A DNA stretch of 64,000 nt from an uncultured Pseudoteredinibacter sp. (GCF_947500695.1 NZ_CANMSS010000011.1:62001-126000); one strand, 5' to 3'. Positions 17,033 through 25,150 are shown, counted from the stretch's first letter. Numbers and translations: made by a program. Notes: generated by a model not told the origin, from the sequence alone.

Positions 17033-17923
17033 ATGTATCCTCTAAACTATATCGAGCCGGTTTTTCGGCCCCCTAGCGAGTGGAAGTCCCTTATTCTGCA
17101 AGTAGCCAATGGCTGCTCATACAATAAGTGCACCTTTTGCGAAATGTACACCATGGAGCAAAAGCGTTTTAAACCTAAGAAGCCCGATGTGATCGAGGCG
17201 GAGTTACGTCAGATCGCCGAGGCTGGCTACCCTGTTCAGCGAATCTTTTTAGCCGATGGTGATGCGATGACCTTATCGGTTCGCCGCCTCAAAGAAATCC
17301 TGCTGTTAATTAAGCAGTACTTTCCCCACATCAGCCGAGTGTCTAGTTATTGCTTGCCTCGCAATTTAAAGAATAAATCTGTCGACGACTTACAAGAGCT
17401 CAGAGAGTTGGGTCTTAGCCTAATGTACGTCGGCTGCGAATCTGGTGATGACGAGGTTTTGGCTCGGGTTCGTAAAGGCGAGAGCTTTGATAGCTCCCTA
17501 GATGCGCTGCATAAAATTAAAGCGGCCGGCATGAAAAGCTCGGTGATGATACTTAATGGTTTGGGTGGCCCGACCTTGAGTGAGCAGCACGCTATTAGCT
17601 CTGCAAAATTAATGAACGCCGCCCAGCCCGATTACCTATCAACATTAGTTGTCGAGTTTCCAAGGGGCAGTGAGGACTTTGAAGAGGCCTTTGAGATTCC
17701 TTGGCGCAAATTAGAGCAGCTGGAATTATTCCGTGAGATGGAGCTGTTGTTGGATAATCTAGAATTAGACAAAACGATTTTCCGCAGCGACCATGCATCC
17801 AATTACCTAGTGTTAAAAGGTGTGCTAGGCAAGGATAAAGGCAAGCTATTAGATACGGTGCGCACCGCTATCAATAAACCTGGAATGATTCCATTGCGAC
17901 AGGAATGGCAGCGGGGTTTATAA
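17033..17923 (+). CDS. Radical SAM protein
   Basis: A 296-residue enzyme. The cluster-binding motif is NGCSYNKCTFCEMY, spacing Cx4Cx2C rather than the classical Cx3Cx2C, so it belongs to the Elp3/HemN-like side of the superfamily. A glycine-rich SAM-binding segment (MILNGLGG) and YVGCESGDDEVL, where Glu contacts SAM, are also present. It lacks a B12-binding or TRAM domain. The substrate is unknown. It sits 1 bp after the DUF2750 gene and 9 bp before the thioesterase gene. Annotation pipelines often call this group coproporphyrinogen oxidase-like, which is not supported here. Confidence 0.85.
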   Translation: MYPLNYIEPVFRPPSEWKSLILQVANGCSYNKCTFCEMYTMEQKRFKPKKPDVIEAELRQIAEAGYPVQRIFLADGDAMTLSVRRLKEILLLIKQYFPHISRVSSYCLPRNLKNKSVDDLQELRELGLSLMYVGCESGDDEVLARVRKGESFDSSLDALHKIKAAGMKSSVMILNGLGGPTLSEQHAISSAKLMNAAQPDYLSTLVVEFPRGSEDFEEAFEIPWRKLEQLELFREMELLLDNLELDKTIFRSDHASNYLVLKGVLGKDKGKLLDTVRTAINKPGMIPLRQEWQRGL

Positions 17924-17932
17924 GGATTTTTC

Positions 17933-18382
17933 ATGACTGACATTGAATGGGATTTCCCGAGCCCTCACACGGTTGATATAACAGTTGTTGAAGACGATAT
18001 TGACGGCCTCAATCACGCCAATAATACTGTCTATGTGAAATGGTGCGAAATGGCCGGCTGGGGACATTCTTGCCATTTGGGTTTAGATATTGAAGCTTAT
18101 CGTCAGTTAGATAGAGCGATGGCGATTCAAAAAGCCGAATACGAGTATATGCAAGCCGCTTTATTAGGTGATGAATTGCGAATAGCCACCTGGCTAACGG
18201 AAAGTGACGGCAAGCTCAGCATGACACGTCGCTTTCAAATCGTGCGCTTAAGTGATGGCGCAACTATGTTACGTGGCCAATGGAAAGTGGTTTGTATTGA
18301 AATGAGCAGCGGTCGACCGCGTCGCATGCCGCCAGAGTTCAAGGATGGCTATGGTGCGGCACTGGTAAGCGAAGTAAGTTAA
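17933..18382 (+). CDS. 4-hydroxybenzoyl-CoA thioesterase-family acyl-CoA thioesterase
   Basis: A 149-residue hotdog-fold protein. The conserved catalytic region DIDGLNHANNTVYVKWCE has the Asp and the NHANN turn of YbgC/FadM-type thioesterases. It hydrolyses acyl-CoA thioesters in the cytosol; chain preference cannot be read. The gene starts 9 bp after the radical SAM gene and 13 bp before the Smr gene, making a four-gene run that starts at DUF2750. Confidence 0.85.
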   Translation: MTDIEWDFPSPHTVDITVVEDDIDGLNHANNTVYVKWCEMAGWGHSCHLGLDIEAYRQLDRAMAIQKAEYEYMQAALLGDELRIATWLTESDGKLSMTRRFQIVRLSDGATMLRGQWKVVCIEMSSGRPRRMPPEFKDGYGAALVSEVS

Positions 18383-18395
18383 TACAGGCAAAGCA

Positions 18396-18971
18396 ATGAG
18401 TGACGACGAAGATTTTTTTCGCCAGAGCATGGCCGATGTTCAGCCTATTAAGCAGCCTAAGCGCGTAAATCTAAAGGCCGAGAGCGCCAGCAATCCGGGT
18501 TTAGAGCATCGTAAAAAAGCGGCAGTAGAAGAAATGCCCAGCCACCAAGGTGATCCGCTGTCCGATGAGTGCATTGAACCGGTTGATCCGCTAGAGATTA
18601 TTGGCTACCAGCGTCCAGGTGTGCAGCATGGGGTGTATAAGAACCTACGCTTAGGTAAATACCAAATTGAGGCTCGCTTAGATCTACATCACAAAACGGT
18701 AGAACAGGCTCGCCGCTCGGTCTATCAATTTATTAAAGACTGTATTGAGCATGATATCCGCTGCGCCCTGATAACCCACGGCAAAGGTGAAGGCCGTAAA
18801 GATTCTGGCTTAATTAAAAGTGCGGTGGCCCATTGGCTGCCCCAGATAGATGCCGTCTTAGCATTTCATTCCGCACAAAAGCACCACGGCGGGGCCGGTG
18901 CAACTTATGTTATGCTGAAAAAGAGTGATAAGAAGCGCCAGGAAAATATGGAGCGGTTTTCTAAGCGTTAG
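18396..18971 (+). CDS. Smr-domain protein (SmrA-like nuclease)
   Basis: A 191-residue protein with a charged, probably disordered N-terminal half and a C-terminal Smr domain (~residues 90-180). Smr hallmarks are RLDLHHKTVEQAR (LDLH motif), ALITHGKGEG (HGKG) and HHGGAGATYVML. Stand-alone Smr proteins of this layout are DNA/RNA endonucleases related to the MutS2 C-terminus. It is the last gene of the DUF2750-led cluster; about 85 bp then separate it from the paralog trio. Confidence 0.88.
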   Translation: MSDDEDFFRQSMADVQPIKQPKRVNLKAESASNPGLEHRKKAAVEEMPSHQGDPLSDECIEPVDPLEIIGYQRPGVQHGVYKNLRLGKYQIEARLDLHHKTVEQARRSVYQFIKDCIEHDIRCALITHGKGEGRKDSGLIKSAVAHWLPQIDAVLAFHSAQKHHGGAGATYVMLKKSDKKRQENMERFSKR

Positions 18972-19057
18972 TTTTTTGCGGAGCAGAGTTTACGGCTCTG
19001 CCTCTACACACGCTGGCTGAAACTTTATTCTTCTGGCAATGTTAACAAGGATTGTTT

Positions 19058-19975
19058 GTGTTTAATTTAAAGAAAAATAAAGCTATCTCATTGGCAATAT
19101 TCTTGTTGCTTGCCGCGATAGGCTTGTTCTTTTTTGGTGGCCATGAAAATGCGACTGTAGATGATCTGGCCTCACCGCAATCAAATCAAAAGCCCAATCC
19201 TAGCCTGCGCGATACCCTGAAAGTAGAAACGCCTGACGAGCCCGAGAAGGTAGAAAGGAAAAAATCAGACGCTAAGCAAGCAGAAAGAGATTCTGTTAGC
19301 ACTGCATCCCGTACCTTCGTATACACACAGGAGCACTGGAAAGCTCTACAAGAAAAAGCGAATAATCAATTATCCTTGTTTAGCTCGGAACTTTGGTCTG
19401 ATGCGGAATTTGATTCCTATGTTCAGCTGCTAGAGAAAGGGGATAGTTCGGCTATTGTTAATTTTCTACATATTCACGCCAATTGCCGTACCAAATTTAG
19501 GGAGATGATCGAGGGAAATTGCGCCAAGATCAATCGCTGGCGATTGGATAAGAAACTCGAAGACCCTAATTTTAGCTTATTTGATGAATATGAGAAGTTA
19601 GTGCTTTCAGGAGACGAATTAGCCAGCTATTTGTATTACGCAGTTCTCGAAGATGCCATTGAGTCCGAAGATGTAAATATCCGGGCTTTCCCAGAAAAGT
19701 GGATTGCTAGGCGTGATCGCGTTAGGGCTCACCTTATGGAGCAAACAATTCAGGGCAGCCCTGGAGCTGGAATGAGTTTAATGTTTGATGCTCTTTTTGG
19801 TATAAATGGACCTGTAGATTTGGTGCGGGCTGCGGCCATTGGACGTTATTTGCATGAGCAAAGCCCTGAACTGTTGTTTGAATTTGATAATATCACGGAT
19901 GATTTTGTTCTAAGGCACGGTATAGATGCGGCAGAGGTAGAGGTGGTTTACGAATATCTATTCGGGCATCTTTAA
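19058..19975 (+). CDS. Signal-anchored protein of unknown function, paralog 1 of 3
   Basis: I do not recognise the family. I start it at GTG 19058, which has AAGG 7 bp upstream; a TTG at 19052 is too close to that site. The 305-residue protein has an N-terminal membrane anchor (IFLLLAAIGLFFFGG), then a Lys/Glu-rich linker, then an alpha-helical periplasmic domain. It shares with the next two genes a Cys pair ~11 residues apart (NCRTKFREMIEGNC), then IN-R, then LVLSGDELASYLYYAVLEDA, DVN-R and W-ARRDRVRAHL. The repeating helical G-D-x-x-A-x-Y-L-Y pattern resembles Sel1-like repeats but is not canonical. It is the most diverged of the three, with a distinct C-terminus. Confidence 0.75.
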   Translation: MFNLKKNKAISLAIFLLLAAIGLFFFGGHENATVDDLASPQSNQKPNPSLRDTLKVETPDEPEKVERKKSDAKQAERDSVSTASRTFVYTQEHWKALQEKANNQLSLFSSELWSDAEFDSYVQLLEKGDSSAIVNFLHIHANCRTKFREMIEGNCAKINRWRLDKKLEDPNFSLFDEYEKLVLSGDELASYLYYAVLEDAIESEDVNIRAFPEKWIARRDRVRAHLMEQTIQGSPGAGMSLMFDALFGINGPVDLVRAAAIGRYLHEQSPELLFEFDNITDDFVLRHGIDAAEVEVVYEYLFGHL

Positions 19976-20051
19976 ATGCCAGTGATACGAATTGCCATAT
20001 AGTTGAAGTGTGTGCGAGGTCAACTTTAAAGCAGGCTAATATGGAAGGTTT

Positions 20052-21032
20052 ATGCTTAGGAAATTAGCATTTGTTGTTATAATCATAATTGTTTCGTACA
20101 CCACTTATCATTATTTTGTAGGTGCCACACAGTCTGCGGCTCATAAAGGCGTTACGCATGTATCTAATGGCCGCTTAACTAAAACCAACTCGCCTCAACA
20201 AAACTCAATGCCCTCCGAGTCGGTTGATGTTGTAAAACTATTTAATGCTTCAAGCAATAACTTTTCATCCCGCTCTTCTATTACCCTTAAAGACAGCGAG
20301 CACTCAATTAATAATCAACTAAAGCTGCTGGCTCAAGCATATAAGCCAAATGCGGAAGTGATAGCAAATGTCGAGCGCTTTGAGAATTTTCAATTTGAAC
20401 TAATAGAAGAAATTGGTGAAATCATCACAATGAAAGAGGGTGATGCTCCCCAAGAAGGAGACCCCGATGAAAACCCTACCTATGCTGAAAATAAGGCCCA
20501 TAAAAGTGATGATGTGTATGAGTTGGCTTTATTTACACAATTTATAGGTGAATGCTTTAGGAGTGGGTTTAAAGATAAGCCCGCCTGTACAGGAACTTAT
20601 GGTACAGACATTAATAGGCTATCCATTCGGACGCCAAGAGCAATCGATAAGCTAGACCAATTGGCTTTGCAGGGTGATCTACAAGCGCAGTCTCTCTATC
20701 ACGCCTCTTTACTAAGTGCCGTTGACAGCTTTGATATGAATACCGCCAGGGATACCGAGTTGTGGTTGCAGCGCCGCCTAAGAATGATTGGCTATAGCTT
20801 AAAGTTCGCAAGGGCCGGGTCAGCGCTCGCGACCAAACAGCTAGCGAAGCTATTTGACAGTAGTGATTATATTGAAGCGCAGCCTTTTTGGGCCGCAGTG
20901 TTCTACAGTCAGCTGTCGACTTTAGACAATAGTGGTAGCTTTGATATTCAGCGCTTGATTTCGAAAAACGGATTGGATGAAGGTGAAATAGAGCAAGCAA
21001 GATATGACTTGTTTGAAGGTGATAACCAATAG
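20052..21032 (+). CDS. Signal-anchored protein of unknown function, paralog 2 of 3
   Basis: A 326-residue protein, ATG at 20052 with GGAAGG just upstream. The N-terminal anchor is AFVVIIIIVSYTTYHYF, followed by a Ser/Asn-rich linker. The helical domain aligns with its neighbours: ECFRSGFKDKPAC (Cys pair), DINRLS, LALQGDLQAQSLYHASLL, DMNTARDTELWLQRRLRM, KFARAGS and PFWAAVFYSQ. The pairs of aligned residues with paralog 3 are close enough (NTARD-x-x-LW, RR-RM, PFW-AVF) to show recent duplication. It lies 6 bp before paralog 3. Function unknown; a periplasmic location is inferred from the anchor and conserved cysteines. Confidence 0.75.
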   Translation: MLRKLAFVVIIIIVSYTTYHYFVGATQSAAHKGVTHVSNGRLTKTNSPQQNSMPSESVDVVKLFNASSNNFSSRSSITLKDSEHSINNQLKLLAQAYKPNAEVIANVERFENFQFELIEEIGEIITMKEGDAPQEGDPDENPTYAENKAHKSDDVYELALFTQFIGECFRSGFKDKPACTGTYGTDINRLSIRTPRAIDKLDQLALQGDLQAQSLYHASLLSAVDSFDMNTARDTELWLQRRLRMIGYSLKFARAGSALATKQLAKLFDSSDYIEAQPFWAAVFYSQLSTLDNSGSFDIQRLISKNGLDEGEIEQARYDLFEGDNQ

Positions 21033-21038
21033 GTCTCT

Positions 21039-21983
21039 ATGAGAATCTTAATAGGAAAAGTAAAACTTGCCTTGCTGTGCGCTTGTCTCATAGTTGGAAT
21101 ACTATTGCTTTGGCTGAAGGCTGGTGTCGATTCAGAATCCGCTATTCAGGATGTAAATGAGGTTGGCACCGCAAGTAGTGGCAACAGCAAGGCTCATGGT
21201 GGAGGTGAATTAAACCAAGGCCCCCCTCAAAGTGCCCCGACTCAACGAGTCACGGACAGTGATAACTTTGCCGACACAAGAATTCCTTCGAAGCCAAGAA
21301 TGTTGGAGTTGGCAGTTTCAGCTTCTCAAGATGAAGTGCAGCAATTGGCAATCACTTGGCCTGAATTGAAGGAGCAAATGCAAGAGCTCAGGGATGCATT
21401 TGCTATCCGGGCTAATAAAGATGAAGACATAGCCATAGAGGCAGTCACTCATCTTTTAAAAGGTGTAGAAGATAACAATGCATTTGCTGTCGATAAGCTT
21501 AGGAATGTAATTTTTCGCTGTGAAGTCGGCTTTGTTGAAAAAATTGATTGTGAGCAAATAAATCGCTGGGTTTCTAAACAAAAAGAAAGTAGAAGCCCAT
21601 CTCTATTCGAGAGACTAGAAAAGCAGGCTGTAAATGGTGATATATATGCCCAGTATTTATATACACCAAACTTACAATTTGCAGTCGGGAGTCGTGAAGT
21701 CAACACGGCTCGAGACGTACAGCTGTGGATGGGGCGCCGGCAGCGCATGCTTGAGTATCTAGTTAAATTTGCTAAGGCGGGTGATGTTGGAATGCAGTTT
21801 TATCTGGCGGCTACGTTTGAGGGTAATTATTTAATTAAATCTAACCCATTTTGGTCCGCCGTTTTCTTCAAGCAAGTTAAGCTGCACTATGGGGAATATC
21901 ACCCATATGAAAATTTGGTCGAACTTCACAAACTAGATGAGGCCTTAATCGAAGAAGCTCGCGAAGATTTTTTCGACGACTGA
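21039..21983 (+). CDS. Signal-anchored protein of unknown function, paralog 3 of 3
   Basis: A 314-residue protein. The N-terminal membrane anchor is LALLCACLIVGILLLWL, then a Gly/Ser/Pro-rich linker, then a helical domain with RCEVGFVEKIDC (Cys pair), QINRWV, AVNGDIYAQYLYTPNL, VNTARDVQLWMGRRQRM, KFAKAGD and NPFWSAVFFKQ. The acidic C-terminus EEAREDFFDD matches the EQARYDLFEGD end of paralog 2. A degenerate inverted repeat follows the stop. Conserved positions are spread over the whole domain, so the fold is maintained in all three copies. Confidence 0.75.
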   Translation: MRILIGKVKLALLCACLIVGILLLWLKAGVDSESAIQDVNEVGTASSGNSKAHGGGELNQGPPQSAPTQRVTDSDNFADTRIPSKPRMLELAVSASQDEVQQLAITWPELKEQMQELRDAFAIRANKDEDIAIEAVTHLLKGVEDNNAFAVDKLRNVIFRCEVGFVEKIDCEQINRWVSKQKESRSPSLFERLEKQAVNGDIYAQYLYTPNLQFAVGSREVNTARDVQLWMGRRQRMLEYLVKFAKAGDVGMQFYLAATFEGNYLIKSNPFWSAVFFKQVKLHYGEYHPYENLVELHKLDEALIEEAREDFFDD

Positions 21984-22007
21984 GTGTGATTTCTTCGCTG
22001 CAGAGTA

Positions 22008-22053
22008 ATAGGGTCAGAGCTCATTGAATTTATCTACTCGGTTCTGCCCCTAT
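22008..22053. repeat. Degenerate inverted repeat related to the GTCAGA palindromes
   Basis: The left arm ATAGGGTCAGAGCT and right arm GGTTCTGCCCCTAT match as inverted repeats at 11 of 14 positions, with ~18 nt between. The GGGTCAGA core suggests a decayed member of the palindrome family, or a weak terminator between the convergent paralog trio and the zinc-ribbon gene. Confidence 0.4.
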
Positions 22054-22082
22054 GTTTAGCATTGAGCGTGCAGCCCTTTAGT

Positions 22083-23168
22083 TTAACTCGGGGGCGCATG
22101 CCCCTCACATTCATGCTCATGCTCTTCATCTAGGTGTTTCTCGCCACACTGCAAACAATACTGATTAAAGCTGATTTGCAATGTCTTACAAGATCCGCAT
22201 TCGCGTTTAATACACAAGCCACAATACACACAGTACTTATTATCCGGGCTGGCGAATTTACGATCACATGACGGGCAAATACCTTTGTGAATTTTCTCGA
22301 AAGAGTTTTCTAGGTTGCGCTCGTTGTTTTGTAAACTATTGCGACGGCTCTCTTCGTCACGCTGCTCCATTTCGCGTTTCTTTTCTAAATAATCCTGCAG
22401 TTTGTTAATTAAGAAACGCCCCACCAAGAAACAAGCCACGATACCTACGATGGAGCGTACATAACCGCCGTAGTTAGGGAAGTAAGGCACTAATTCAATA
22501 AAGAAGGCGTACAGCGAAAAGTAGCCCCAGCCGTAAACAAATGGCCAGTAGCTGGACTCGCGATAGCGTTTGAATAGAAACACTGCAAGGGCTAGTAGGG
22601 GCAACACAAAGGCAAGGCGGATTAAAAATGCCTTTAGGGTATTGCTGCGTTCATCTTCGAGCATCAATTGGCGGGCATCCGATTTTAGCTCTCGGATTTC
22701 TTTGCGTAGCTTTTCGCTATCTTGGCGTAATAACAGCAACTGTTTTTCCAGTTGGTTTTCGCTTTGGGTTGCCGTACTAATTGCCACTCGCCCCTGCTCG
22801 ATCTTTTTACGTATAGCTTCTACTTGTTGGTTGCTTTGGCTGTCTTCTGTGACATAGCGCGAGGCCAGCATTTCTTTATAGTTTTGTTGTTGTATGCCCA
22901 ATACTTCTTTTAAACCGCTCAGCTCGGTTTGTACGCTCTGGCGCTGAAAACCCAAGGTTTCCTGTTTTAGGCTGATGTCGCCCTGCTGCTGCTCAAATTG
23001 CGAGAGTTGCGCCTTGTCCAAATAGTCTTCTAGTTGAATGTTGGTATGCCGGCTTGGCAGGTTTTTAATGATGAGTGAGCCGCCTTGTAGTAGAAAGTAG
23101 GTGAATACCAAGGCGATGATATGGAGGAATATATTAACGACTTTACTAAGTTGGCGACTGGATTTCAT
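22083..23168 (-). CDS. Membrane protein with periplasmic coiled coil and cytosolic double zinc ribbon
   Basis: A 361-residue protein I do not recognise by name. Order: membrane helix (~12-32); a long Gln/Glu/Lys-rich coiled coil (~45-170); two or three helices (~180-250, including AFLIRLAFVLPLLALAVFLF and SIVGIVACFLVGRFL); a second charged helix; and a C-terminal zinc-ribbon pair with CPSC, CVYC-GLC, CGSC and CLQC knuckles (~290-345). The tail is His/Glu-rich (EEHEHECEGH). The layout suggests a periplasmic coiled coil sensing or scaffolding and a cytosolic zinc domain binding protein or nucleic acid. It stands alone, convergent with the paralog trio. Confidence 0.75.
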   Translation of the reverse strand: MKSSRQLSKVVNIFLHIIALVFTYFLLQGGSLIIKNLPSRHTNIQLEDYLDKAQLSQFEQQQGDISLKQETLGFQRQSVQTELSGLKEVLGIQQQNYKEMLASRYVTEDSQSNQQVEAIRKKIEQGRVAISTATQSENQLEKQLLLLRQDSEKLRKEIRELKSDARQLMLEDERSNTLKAFLIRLAFVLPLLALAVFLFKRYRESSYWPFVYGWGYFSLYAFFIELVPYFPNYGGYVRSIVGIVACFLVGRFLINKLQDYLEKKREMEQRDEESRRNSLQNNERNLENSFEKIHKGICPSCDRKFASPDNKYCVYCGLCIKRECGSCKTLQISFNQYCLQCGEKHLDEEHEHECEGHAPPS

Positions 23169-23314
23169 GATAAGGCTCTAAAGCTCGGGTAGTGGTCGTG
23201 GATAGTTGTGCTCATAGTAGAGACTTGAACTATAGGGTCAATAGCTCTGTAAAAAGTATCACATATTGATACCTTGTGGCTTATTGCTGAGTGCTTTTTT
23301 CGGGGCGCACACCC

Positions 23315-23390
23315 GGGGTCAGACCCCGTTTTTAAAAAATAACCGAGCTCAATAACCCGCTATGTTTTCTTAGATGTGGGGTCTGACCCC
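23315..23390. repeat. 76-bp double-palindrome unit A
   Basis: The unit begins with GGGGTCAGACCCC and ends with its complement GGGGTCTGACCCC; each is itself a 6+1+6 palindrome. The 50-bp AT-rich middle includes TTAAAAAATAAC. It matches unit B at 46 of 50 interior positions. It lies in the 543-bp gap (23169-23711) between the zinc-ribbon gene start and the scoB stop. Confidence 0.85.
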
Positions 23391-23428
23391 TTGTCTGTTG
23401 AGAAATTCGAGCTTTATGTGGCAAGAAC

Positions 23429-23504
23429 GGGGTCAGACCCCGCTTTTAAAAAATAACTGGGCTCAATAACCCGCTATGTTTTCTTAGGTGTGGGGTCTGA
23501 CCCC
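23429..23504. repeat. 76-bp double-palindrome unit B
   Basis: Same length and orientation as unit A: GGGGTCAGACCCC at the left end, GGGGTCTGACCCC at the right, 38 bp downstream of unit A. Only four interior differences from A, so one is a recent copy of the other. The flanking 38 bp are not repeated, which argues against simple tandem slippage. Confidence 0.85.
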
Positions 23505-23519
23505 TTCACTTATCTAGAT

Positions 23520-23555
23520 AAAAAAAGGGCCCCTTCGAATAAATCTTAGGAGCCC
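23520..23555 (-). terminator. Intrinsic terminator of the scoAB operon
   Basis: Read on the minus strand: stem arm GGGCTCCT, a 13-nt loop, arm AGGGGCCC (8 pairs including one G-U), then seven Ts. It lies 157 bp past the scoB stop, between repeat units B and C, so scoAB transcripts would traverse unit C before ending. Confidence 0.7.
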
Positions 23556-23602
23556 TACGTACGGAAATCTGACTTACTGCTAAATTCTTTCTTTTTAAAA
23601 CC

Positions 23603-23678
23603 GGGGTCAGACCCCGTTCTTAAAAAATAACTGAGCTTAATGAGCTGCAGCGCTTTCTTAAGTATGGGGTCAGACCCC
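23603..23678. repeat. 76-bp double-palindrome unit C
   Basis: Same 76-bp length as A and B with GGGGTCAGACCCC at both ends, so the central base of the right palindrome is inverted relative to A and B. The interior keeps TTAAAAAATAACTGAGCT but has diverged beyond it. It starts 34 bp past the scoB stop and lies inside the operon's predicted 3' untranslated region. Confidence 0.85.
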
Positions 23679-23711
23679 TTACTTACGTGGAAATCTTACT
23701 TAAGATGCGCC

Positions 23712-24368
23712 TTATACATTCATCTCAGGAACGTTATCTGGCACTACTAGCTTGCCACCGGTTTTGCTAACAATCTCTTCTACGCTCACGCCAGGGGCAC
23801 GCTCTTTTAGAATAAACTGGCCATCTTCGATTTCTAGGTAGGCTAGATCGGTAACTACTTTCTTAATGCAGCCAGCGCCAGTAAGTGGCAGGGTACATTC
23901 GTTAAGCAGCTTAGAGTTGCCGTGCTTATCAGCGTGGGTCATGGTTACGATAATATTGTCCGCGCCCGCTACTAAATCCATGGCGCCGCCCATACCTTTA
24001 ATCAGCTTGCCTGGAATCATCCAAGAAGCGATATTGCCTTGCACATCAACTTCAAAGGCGCCCAGAACGGTAAGGTCTACGTGACCACCGCGAATCATGG
24101 CGAATGATTCGGCCGAGCTAAAAATAGAGGCGCCGGTAATGGTGGTGACAGTTTGTTTGCCGGCATTAATCATATCGGCGTCTACTTCCTCTTCGGTAGG
24201 GAAGGGGCCCATACCCAGCAAGCCGTTTTCAGATTGCAGCATGACTTCCATACCTTCAGGTACATAGTTGGCCACCAAAGTTGGAATGCCGATACCTAGG
24301 TTTACGTAGAAGCCGTCTTGTAATTCTTGCGCTACGCGCATTGCCAGTTGTTCACGTGATAAAGCCAT
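23712..24368 (-). CDS. scoB: 3-oxoacid CoA-transferase subunit B
   Basis: The beta subunit of succinyl-CoA:3-ketoacid CoA-transferase moves CoA between succinyl-CoA and acetoacetate (or other 3-oxoacids) in the cytosol, and carries the catalytic Glu in LQSENGLLGMGP. The 218-residue length is normal. I start it at ATG 24368, 7 bp after AAGGAG, instead of an upstream in-frame TTG. It is cotranscribed with scoA, whose stop is 11 bp upstream of this start. Downstream are repeat unit C and an intrinsic terminator. The pair allows use of acetoacetate from ketone bodies or PHB breakdown. Confidence 0.93.
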   Translation of the reverse strand: MALSREQLAMRVAQELQDGFYVNLGIGIPTLVANYVPEGMEVMLQSENGLLGMGPFPTEEEVDADMINAGKQTVTTITGASIFSSAESFAMIRGGHVDLTVLGAFEVDVQGNIASWMIPGKLIKGMGGAMDLVAGADNIIVTMTHADKHGNSKLLNECTLPLTGAGCIKKVVTDLAYLEIEDGQFILKERAPGVSVEEIVSKTGGKLVVPDNVPEMNV

Positions 24369-24379
24369 GATCAATCTCC

Positions 24380-25078
24380 TTATGCGCGTACGGTGCGTTG
24401 TTCGATACGTTTTTCGAAAGTGCCTTGAATCAGGCGATCCACATAAATACCTGGGGTGTGGATCTGGGTCGGATCTAGCTCGCCCGGTTCAACAATCTCT
24501 TCAACCTCTACAATGGTAATCTTGCCAGCGGTGGCTGCCATTGGGTTAAAGTTCTGGGCGGTGTGGCGGTAGATTACATTGCCGTAGGTATCTGCCTTCC
24601 AGCCTTTCACAATGGCAAAGTCACCAGTGATGGCTTCTTCCATAATGTATTTGCGGCCATCGAATTCGCGAACTTCTTTACCATCACCCACTGGGGTGCC
24701 GTAACCGGTAGCGGTATAGAAAGCAGGGATGCCCGCGCCGCCAGCGCGCATTTTTTCAGCCAGAGTGCCTTGAGGTGTTAGCTCAACTTCCAGTTCGCCA
24801 CCTAAAAGCTGATCTTCGAATAGCTTGTTCTCGCCAACATAAGAGGAGACCATCTTCTTAATTTGCTTGTCTTCCAGCAAAATACCTAGGCCAAAGCCAT
24901 CTACACCACAGTTATTGGAAACAATGGTTAGCTCTTTGGTGCCCATCTTCTTGATTTGAGCAATACAGCCTTCTGGAATGCCGCATAGGCCAAAGCCACC
25001 GGCAATTACCGTCATGCCATCTTCTAGGCCGGCCATGGCTTCTTCGTAGCTGCCGACAACCTTATTGAAACCGGACAT
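24380..25078 (-). CDS. scoA: 3-oxoacid CoA-transferase subunit A
   Basis: The alpha subunit, 232 residues, with the glycine-rich CoA-binding motif VIAGGFGLCGIPEGC and the typical SNNCGVDGFGLG segment. The start is taken at ATG 25078 (MSGFNKVVGS), the second of two adjacent ATGs and better spaced from GAGGT; the frame extends further upstream, but that stretch has no family similarity. It is divergent from a LysR gene across an AT-rich spacer with two inverted repeats, which makes that regulator the probable controller. Confidence 0.93.
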   Translation of the reverse strand: MSGFNKVVGSYEEAMAGLEDGMTVIAGGFGLCGIPEGCIAQIKKMGTKELTIVSNNCGVDGFGLGILLEDKQIKKMVSSYVGENKLFEDQLLGGELEVELTPQGTLAEKMRAGGAGIPAFYTATGYGTPVGDGKEVREFDGRKYIMEEAITGDFAIVKGWKADTYGNVIYRHTAQNFNPMAATAGKITIVEVEEIVEPGELDPTQIHTPGIYVDRLIQGTFEKRIEQRTVRA

Positions 25079-25150
25079 CATCCACCTCTTTTTTGTTATG
25101 TCAGAGTCACGCTCATTAGCGCTTAGGTGGCCTAGCTTGGTGGAATTCGC

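Noticed and set aside
17033..17923. Coproporphyrinogen III oxidase (hemN) identity
   Set aside because: Cysteine spacing Cx4Cx2C and lack of HemN C-terminal domain do not fit.
23315..23678. Possible CRISPR array from repeated units
   Set aside because: Only three units, each with two palindromes and unequal spacers of 38 and 98 bp; no cas genes. Fits REP-like elements.
24369..24374. TTG start six bases upstream for scoB
   Set aside because: ATG 24368 has the correct 7-bp spacing from AAGGAG.
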